Shown one piece after another: positions 59,036 to 64,000 of a DNA stretch of 64,000 nt; the stretch's first letter is position 1, and each line of letters opens with the position of its first letter. Origin of the DNA: Streptomyces caeruleatus (lineage in GTDB: Bacteria; Actinomycetota; Actinomycetes; Streptomycetales; Streptomycetaceae); contig NZ_KQ948937.1 in assembly GCF_001514235.1 (NCBI RefSeq), positions 131,733 through 195,732 on the forward strand, given 5' to 3'. Made by a program: the position numbers and the translations under genes. The notes beneath the pieces were generated by a model. That model was not told where the DNA came from. It did no database searches and saw nothing but the letters and a program-made list of their open reading frames with translations.

Positions 59036-60154
59036 ATGGGTCTCACGAGCGACAAGGTGCTGGCACTGGCGGTGCTGGGCGCCCTAGGGCTGTTCGTCGG
59101 CACGGTCTGGCTGTGGCCACGGCTGGCGCGGCGCGGCTGGCGGGCGGTGAGCGGCCGCGTAGGCCTGCTCCTGTCCACGCAGTTGATGCTTTTCACGGCG
59201 GTCGGTCTCGCCGCCAACCAGGCCTTCGGCTTCTACGCCACCTGGGCCGACCTCTTCGGACAGGAGAAGGGCCAGGGCGTGGTGGTGGACCACACGCCGG
59301 CCGGCGGGCCACTGAAGGTCGTGGACACCCGACGGGTCCCGGGGGCCGCCAGTGCGCGGCCGCAGTTGGGCGGGCAGATCCAGAAGATCGCCGTCGTGGG
59401 CCGTATGTCACACATCGCCACGCCCGCGTACGTGTATCTGCCGCCGGAGTACTTCCAGCCGCGGTACCGCACCCGCACGTTCCCGGCGGCGGTCGTGCTG
59501 ACCGGGTATCCCGGAACGGCCGAGGCGCTGGTGGACAAACTCGACTATCCGCGTACGGCCGCGCGGCTCGTCGAGGACGGTCGTATGCAGCCGATGATCC
59601 TCGTGATGATGCGGCCGACCGTGGCGCCGCCCAGGGACACGGAGTGCGTGGACATTCCCGGCGGCCCGCAGACCGAGACGTTCTTCGCCCAGGACCTGCC
59701 CGATGCCGTGAGCGGCCAGTACAGGGTGGCCCGCGGGCAGGGCGGTTGGGGCATCATCGGCGACTCCACGGGCGGCTACTGCGCGCTGAAACTCGCCATG
59801 CACCACCCGCGCGTGTACGCCGCCGGGGCGGGCCTTTCCGCCTACTACAACGCGCCGAACGACCCCACCACCGGCGATCTCTTCCACGGCGACAAGGAAC
59901 TGCGCAATCGCGCGAACCTGTGGTGGTACCTCAAGCACATGCCTGCTCCGGACACTTCACTGCTTGTCAGCAGCAGCAAAGTTGGAGAATCCAACTACAA
60001 GGCCACGTTGAAGTTCATTGAACGCGTGAAGGCCACGAAGCTGACTCGGATCTCGTCGATCATCCTCGAAAGCGGAGGGCACAACTTCAACACCTGGCGG
60101 CGCGAGATTCCGGGGACGCTGGAGTGGATGAGCGGGCGGCTGGGGGGCAGGTGA
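59036..60154 (+). CDS. Esterase-family protein (alpha/beta hydrolase, mycolyltransferase-like fold)
   Basis: 372 residues. Two or three N-terminal membrane segments to about 65 hold it in the membrane, and the rest is an esterase D/antigen 85-type domain: VYLPPEYFQP, GDSTGGYCALKLAMHHP with nucleophile Ser244, and His in ESGGHNFNTW at the end. Probably an outer-face acyl hydrolase or transferase; the substrate is unknown. Divergent from the lysyltransferase-like gene. Confidence 0.88.
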   Translation: MGLTSDKVLALAVLGALGLFVGTVWLWPRLARRGWRAVSGRVGLLLSTQLMLFTAVGLAANQAFGFYATWADLFGQEKGQGVVVDHTPAGGPLKVVDTRRVPGAASARPQLGGQIQKIAVVGRMSHIATPAYVYLPPEYFQPRYRTRTFPAAVVLTGYPGTAEALVDKLDYPRTAARLVEDGRMQPMILVMMRPTVAPPRDTECVDIPGGPQTETFFAQDLPDAVSGQYRVARGQGGWGIIGDSTGGYCALKLAMHHPRVYAAGAGLSAYYNAPNDPTTGDLFHGDKELRNRANLWWYLKHMPAPDTSLLVSSSKVGESNYKATLKFIERVKATKLTRISSIILESGGHNFNTWRREIPGTLEWMSGRLGGR

Positions 60155-60298
60155 CTCGGCCCGCGAGGCTTTTTGATCTTGGTTCTTGGTCAATTCGGTG
60201 ACAGATCTGATTCCTGATGCCGGATGAACGACTCGGGATGGCTGCGTTTTTACGGGGCGGGGCGCCAAGATTCGCCTACGCGCGGTAAGTTTCTGGCC

Positions 60299-61696
60299 AT
60301 GCCACGTGGACGTCACCGTCATTCACCGCCCTTGCACAGGCTGCTGCCCCCGTCGGCGATAGCAGGCGTATCCGTCGTCTGCGCCCTTGCGCCGTGGGTG
60401 TTCACCGAGCCCCTGGTGCTGCGCGGCCTGGCCGCGGCCGCCGCGGCGACGGCGGTCGTCGGCGCGGTCGTCATGCGTCGCTGGGACACGCAGGCGGGCA
60501 AGCAGGTCGCCGACCTCACGCGCGCGCGTGCGAGCGACGAGTGGCGGCACGAGGAGCGGGTCGCGGAGCTGGAGAGCGACCTCGACGAGTCGCGCGAGCT
60601 GCGCGTGAAGCTGGAGCAGCGACTGCGGGCCAAGCGGACGGAGCTCGCCGGGCTGCGCAACGAGCACGCCTCGCTGCTGCGCCGGTACGCCACGGCGGAG
60701 ACCGAGCGGGCGAGCGTCCTGGAGGAGCGCCGGGTCCTGGAGATAGAGGCGGCCACGCCCGCGCGTGCGTTGCCGCCGGTTCCGGTCGCGAAGGGCTCCG
60801 CCGAGAACGCGGAGGTTTCTGAGGGCGCGGAGAACGGCGAGGGCGCCGAGGACAAGGCGGCGGCTCCCGCGGTCTTCTCCCCGGAGGGGTCCCGGCTGTT
60901 CCTGCGGGCCAAGGAGGCGCTGGCGCGGTTCGACGACGAGGCCCCGGTGACGCCGGAGGGGGACGGCTCCGAGCAGGACGCCGAGTCCTCGAAGGAGCCG
61001 CAGGACTCGAACCCCTCCAAGGACTCGAACCCCTCCAAGGACTCGAACCCCTCCAAGGACTCGAACGCCCCCAAGGAATCGAACGCCCCCGAGGACGAGT
61101 TCCCGAAGGACCACCCGCCGAAGAACGACCCCCCGAAGGGCGACGCGCCCTCCGACGGCGAGTCCGTGAAGGCCGGTTCGGGCGCCACCGAGGCCCGCGC
61201 CACCGAGGCCCGCGCCACCGAGCCCGCCGGCTCCGGAGCGTCCGAGAAGGAACCCGCGCTGGAGGACGACGCCCAGGGGAAGCCCGAGGCGGCCGACGGG
61301 CACGAGCGCGCGGCCGCCAGCACCCCGGCAGGCGCCCTCACCCCGGCCGCCCAGTCCGCCCTGCCCGCGGCCCAGCAGCCGTCGGGGCACTTCATCGCGC
61401 CGACCGCCGTGGCCGTCGTACCTTCGACGCCCGCACGGCGTCCGGCGGTCGAGGGCGACTTCGACTTCTTCGGTACGAAGAAGGGGGCCGTGCCCTCCGC
61501 GCTGGAGTCCGTCCAGAACGAGGACCTCGCCGACGTCGTGGGCCAGGAGGCCCTCGCGCTCCACAAGGCCGAGTCCGAGGCGGAGTTCAAGCCGGCGGAC
61601 GAGGAGGCCCGGGGCATCGGCCAGGTCATCGATCTGACGGCGCACGACGAGACGGAACAGATCGATGTGCAGGGGCTGCGCAGCGCGGTTTCCTGA
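60299..61696 (+). CDS. Membrane-anchored coiled-coil protein with repeat-rich acidic tail
   Basis: 465 residues. Two hydrophobic stretches (20-40 and 44-60), a long coiled coil (70-150, HEERVAELESDLDESRELRVKLEQRL), then a disordered acidic tail. The tail contains DSNPSK repeats (three 18-bp units near 61010-61060) and TEARA repeats (near 61190-61210). No catalytic domain is seen, so a structural or scaffolding role is likely. The GGTAAG ribosome site is weak. Confidence 0.8.
   Translation: MPRGRHRHSPPLHRLLPPSAIAGVSVVCALAPWVFTEPLVLRGLAAAAAATAVVGAVVMRRWDTQAGKQVADLTRARASDEWRHEERVAELESDLDESRELRVKLEQRLRAKRTELAGLRNEHASLLRRYATAETERASVLEERRVLEIEAATPARALPPVPVAKGSAENAEVSEGAENGEGAEDKAAAPAVFSPEGSRLFLRAKEALARFDDEAPVTPEGDGSEQDAESSKEPQDSNPSKDSNPSKDSNPSKDSNAPKESNAPEDEFPKDHPPKNDPPKGDAPSDGESVKAGSGATEARATEARATEPAGSGASEKEPALEDDAQGKPEAADGHERAAASTPAGALTPAAQSALPAAQQPSGHFIAPTAVAVVPSTPARRPAVEGDFDFFGTKKGAVPSALESVQNEDLADVVGQEALALHKAESEAEFKPADEEARGIGQVIDLTAHDETEQIDVQGLRSAVS
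61010..61065 (+). repeat. 18-bp tandem repeats in the coiled-coil gene
   Basis: Three near-identical 18-bp units (GACTCGAACCCCTCCAAG) encode DSNPSK, then a fourth decayed copy DSNAPK. The frame is preserved, as for a slippage expansion in a disordered tail. Confidence 0.85.
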
Positions 61697-61747
61697 CGCT
61701 CCCGACCGGGCCCAGGCCGGGCGGACGACGGGACTTGCGGACACGAC

Positions 61748-63082
61748 CTAGGCCATCCACCGGTCCGGCCGTGCGTCCCTGCGGCCCGTGCGGGACCTCT
61801 CCGCCTGTGCCCGCAGCAGCTCCGCGGCCTCCTGGGCGTCCCTCAGACGGGCGGTCACGGTCTTGTTGGCCCCCGTGTCCAGGTGGACGTCGGCGACGCC
61901 CCACAGCCGCTCCCACGGCCCCTGGGCCAGCCGTACGCTCTGGACCTTCGCGTGCGGCACGAGCGCCAGGCTCCGGCGCAGGAGGCCGGTCCGGGCGACG
62001 AAGACCGCGTCCGTGACGGCGAGGCCGTACCCGCGCCACCACACCGGCACGCACCGGCCCGCCCGCCGCGGCGGACGCGACAGGGCGGCGCGCGGCGGGA
62101 CGGTCGCGCCGGGCAGCACGCGCGCGACGACCGACGCGGCGATCTCGCGCGGGGCGACCGGCAGCAGGACCGAGTTGGACGAGCCCGCCACGTCGAGCTC
62201 CACCCGCACCCAGCCGCGCCGCCGCCACAGCAGCGGCTCGACGATGCGCACGGTCTGCACACGGCCCGGCGGCACCGTCTCGTGCGCGCGGTCGAGCAGA
62301 CCGTGGTCGAGGCGCAGCCCGTCCGGGGACTCGCCCACCGTCCAGTCGTACTCCGCGACGAACCGCCCCACACTGCTCGCGCCCGCCGCGCCGAACAGCG
62401 GCACGGCGGTCGCGAGGACCGACCACGCGCTCTCCGTGACCAGCCAGAGGATCGTCGGTACGACGACGGCGGCGGCCAGCGTTCCCCAGGTGGCGCCGGT
62501 CAGGACCAGGGATACGGCCAGGACGCCCGGCGGCACGCGCAGCAGCTCCTGGGACGGCGCCTCGCCCACCTCGTGCGCCGTCTCGGGCGCGAAACCGGCG
62601 GCGCGCGCGAGGAGTTCCGCGCGCAGCGCACGCGCCTCGTCCGCGCCCAGGAAGGCGAGTTCGTCCTTCTTGTCCGTGCCTATGACATCGAGTTTGAGCT
62701 TCGAGACGCCCGCCACGCGCGCGAGCAGCGGCTGGGTGATGTCGATGGCCTGGATGCGTTCCAGCCGGATGTGCGCGGTGCGCCGGTACACCAGCCCGGT
62801 GCGGATCCGCAGCTCGCTGTCGGTCACCGCGAAATGCGTGAACCACCAGGTCAGGAAGCCGTACAGGGCGGCTGCCGGGACGAGTACGGCGAGGGCGACC
62901 AGGATCGTGGTGGTGGTCAGCCGGGTCAGCTGGCGCTGTGCCTGGTCGGGGTCGTGCACCGCCCAGCCGATCAGCACGGCGACCGGCGCCCACGCGCGCC
63001 TGAGCGGCGTCACGGGGTGCAGCCGCCGATCCGTCACAGACCGCCTCTCGCCCACGGCGTCGTCGACGCCCGGCGCCGTCAC
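61748..63082 (-). CDS. PH-domain membrane protein (bPH_2), large subunit of a pair
   Basis: 444 residues with repeated bPH_2/DUF304 domains between membrane helices (about 55-75, 195-245). RTGLVYRRTAHIRLERIQAIDITQPLLARV is the family signature, and it recurs as RTGLLRRSLALVPHAKVQSVRLAQGPWERLWG near 385. Function unknown; such YdbS/YdbT pairs are linked to antibiotic stress in Bacillus. The GTG at 63082 overlaps the stop of the small subunit by 4 bp, so they are translated together. Confidence 0.88.
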   Translation of the reverse strand: MTAPGVDDAVGERRSVTDRRLHPVTPLRRAWAPVAVLIGWAVHDPDQAQRQLTRLTTTTILVALAVLVPAAALYGFLTWWFTHFAVTDSELRIRTGLVYRRTAHIRLERIQAIDITQPLLARVAGVSKLKLDVIGTDKKDELAFLGADEARALRAELLARAAGFAPETAHEVGEAPSQELLRVPPGVLAVSLVLTGATWGTLAAAVVVPTILWLVTESAWSVLATAVPLFGAAGASSVGRFVAEYDWTVGESPDGLRLDHGLLDRAHETVPPGRVQTVRIVEPLLWRRRGWVRVELDVAGSSNSVLLPVAPREIAASVVARVLPGATVPPRAALSRPPRRAGRCVPVWWRGYGLAVTDAVFVARTGLLRRSLALVPHAKVQSVRLAQGPWERLWGVADVHLDTGANKTVTARLRDAQEAAELLRAQAERSRTGRRDARPDRWMA

Positions 63083-63615
63083 AGGCCGGCCGATCGGGCC
63101 TCGCCCAGCTCGGTGAGCCGGTCGCGCAGCCGTTCCGCCTCCGCCGGGTCGAGGCCGGGGATCGTGGCGTCGGTCGCGGCGGCGGCCGTGTGCAGCTGCA
63201 CGCTGGCCAGCCCGAAGTGCCGCTCGACGGGCCCCGACGTGACCTCGACCAGCTGCATCCGGCCGTACGGCACGACCGTCTCCTCGCGCCACAGCACGCC
63301 CCGGCTGATCAACAGGTCGTCGGCGCGCTCGGCGTACCGCCACGAACGCCAGTTGCGGCCGAGCATCACCCAGCCCCAGGCGATCACCGCCAGGGGCAGC
63401 AGCGAGAAGGCGGCCCAGCCCGGGCCGACGAGCAGACCGAGCAGCAGGCCGAGCCCGACCGCCAGCAGCCCCAGCCACACCACCAGCAGCAGTCGGCGCA
63501 TCCGGAGCAGCCCCGGTGGCAGCCCGGTCCACCCCGGCTCGTCCGCCTCCCGATCGTCCCCCGTCGTCCCCGTCGTCCCCGTCGTCCCCGTGTTGTCCGG
63601 GCTCCCCGTCTCCAT
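63079..63615 (-). CDS. PH-domain membrane protein (bPH_2), small subunit
   Basis: 178 residues. Two membrane helices (about 45-80) and one bPH_2 domain (LLISRGVLWREETVVPYGRMQLVEVTSGPVERHFGLASVQLHT). It resembles YdbS. The N-terminus has a TTG-TTG-TTG repeat (DNTGTTGTTGTTGDD). It overlaps its partner by 4 bp and is divergent from nuoD with about 30 bp between. Confidence 0.88.
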   Translation of the reverse strand: METGSPDNTGTTGTTGTTGDDREADEPGWTGLPPGLLRMRRLLLVVWLGLLAVGLGLLLGLLVGPGWAAFSLLPLAVIAWGWVMLGRNWRSWRYAERADDLLISRGVLWREETVVPYGRMQLVEVTSGPVERHFGLASVQLHTAAAATDATIPGLDPAEAERLRDRLTELGEARSAGL

Positions 63616-63646
63616 GAGGCCAGCGTACGTAGGAGAGACTGTGTCC

Positions 63647-64000
63647 ATGACTCCTACGACGGAGACCATGGTCGGTATCGGCGGCGCCGCGGAGAGCACC
63701 GACATGGTGCTCAACATCGGTCCCCAGCACCCGTCCACGCACGGCGTGCTGCGCCTCAAGCTCGTCCTGGACGGCGAGCGCATCCAGCACGCGGAGCCGG
63801 TGATCGGCTACATGCACCGCGGCGCCGAGAAGCTCTTCGAGGCCCGTGACTACCGCCAGATCATCATGCTCGCCAACCGCCACGACTGGCTGTCGGCCTT
63901 CTCCAACGAGCTGGGTGTCGTCCTCGCCGTGGAGCGCATGCTCGGCATGGAGGTGCCCGAGCGGGCGGTGTGGACGCGGACGCTGCTCGCGGAGCTCAAC
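63647..64000 (+). CDS. nuoD: NADH-quinone oxidoreductase subunit D, N-terminal part
   Basis: 118 codons to the window edge. VLNIGPQHPSTHGVLRLKLVLDGERI and IGYMHRGAEKLFEARDYRQIIMLANRHDWLSAFSNELG are NuoD landmarks, in the quinone-binding part of complex I. AGGAG is 11 nt before the ATG; a GTG two codons earlier is nearer. No nuoC or nuoB precedes it; two unrelated minus-strand genes do, so it is likely an isolated paralogue rather than part of the main nuo operon. Confidence 0.93.
   Translation, partial: MTPTTETMVGIGGAAESTDMVLNIGPQHPSTHGVLRLKLVLDGERIQHAEPVIGYMHRGAEKLFEARDYRQIIMLANRHDWLSAFSNELGVVLAVERMLGMEVPERAVWTRTLLAELN

Noticed and set aside
61190..61225. TEARA repeats as a separate regulatory element
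   Set aside because: They are in-frame coding repeats of the coiled-coil gene tail, not a separate site.
1..64000. tRNA, rRNA or riboswitch genes
   Set aside because: No cloverleaf, rRNA segment or known riboswitch core could be recognised by eye; a covariance search (Infernal/tRNAscan) would be needed to exclude them.

Overview
The window is chromosomal DNA of a Streptomyces or very close relative. The evidence is very high G+C, many GTG starts, overlapping stop/start operons, a complete tipA gene with its promoter, Zur-controlled zinc-free ribosomal protein paralogues, XRE/DUF397 and BldB-era regulator families, and a SpoIIE-type phosphatase. The gene order from about 23.7 to 64 kb looks like conserved Streptomyces core chromosome, from memory and without alignment. 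The first 8.5 kb is accessory.

1-8.5 kb, minus strand: the right edge of a nonribosomal peptide cluster. An NRPS (condensation domain plus the start of an adenylation domain) runs off the left edge. Behind it are an MbtH-like protein, an MMPL exporter, a small regulator/membrane module (winged helix protein, coiled-coil membrane protein, DedA-like protein), a type II thioesterase and a Sfp-type phosphopantetheinyl transferase. An Eis-like acetyltransferase is divergent at 8.8 kb. The promoter regions of mbtH, the transferase and the acetyltransferase carry GTATAG-like heptads at 11-bp spacing, the layout of SARP activator sites.

10-18.3 kb: a carbohydrate locus. A Tat-exported putative glycosidase with a LacI-type palindrome in front converges on an ABC sugar importer (binding protein and two permeases). 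Upstream of the importer is a LacI-like protein without a DNA-binding domain, and then a PAS/GAF/SpoIIE/ATPase regulator. 18.3-23.7 kb: a DUF3052 protein, a family 2 glycosyltransferase and a giant SARP-NB-ARC-TPR regulator preceded by a 45-bp tandem duplication.

23.7-33.2 kb: an exonuclease/polymerase protein, an autoregulated-looking Clp-N protein, a DUF2786 protein, two lipoproteins, an IS200/IS605 element (tnpA and tnpB) and the zinc-independent ribosomal cluster (S14, L28, L33, L31, a CobW-like protein, S18) around a Zur box. 33.2-39.4 kb: a DUF397/ATPase/XRE regulatory set sharing a GTGCAC palindrome, an aldehyde dehydrogenase, and a PadR regulator followed by a drug-type ABC pair broken by four single-base losses and one hairpin insertion. 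39.4-43.1 kb: glutamate decarboxylase, tipA, a YbjQ protein and a DedA protein with a Gln/Tyr-rich tail.

43.3-64 kb: core functions. ThrE-like exporter, pyrophosphatase, D-Ala-D-Ala carboxypeptidase, DUF2342 metalloprotein, tilS, hpt, ftsH, then folate synthesis (folE one way; folP, an NTF2-like gene, folB, folK and a DUF3180 gene the other way), a phosphatidylglycerol lysyltransferase-like protein, an esterase, a coiled-coil protein, two PH-domain membrane proteins and the start of nuoD. I see no rRNA, tRNA or CRISPR.
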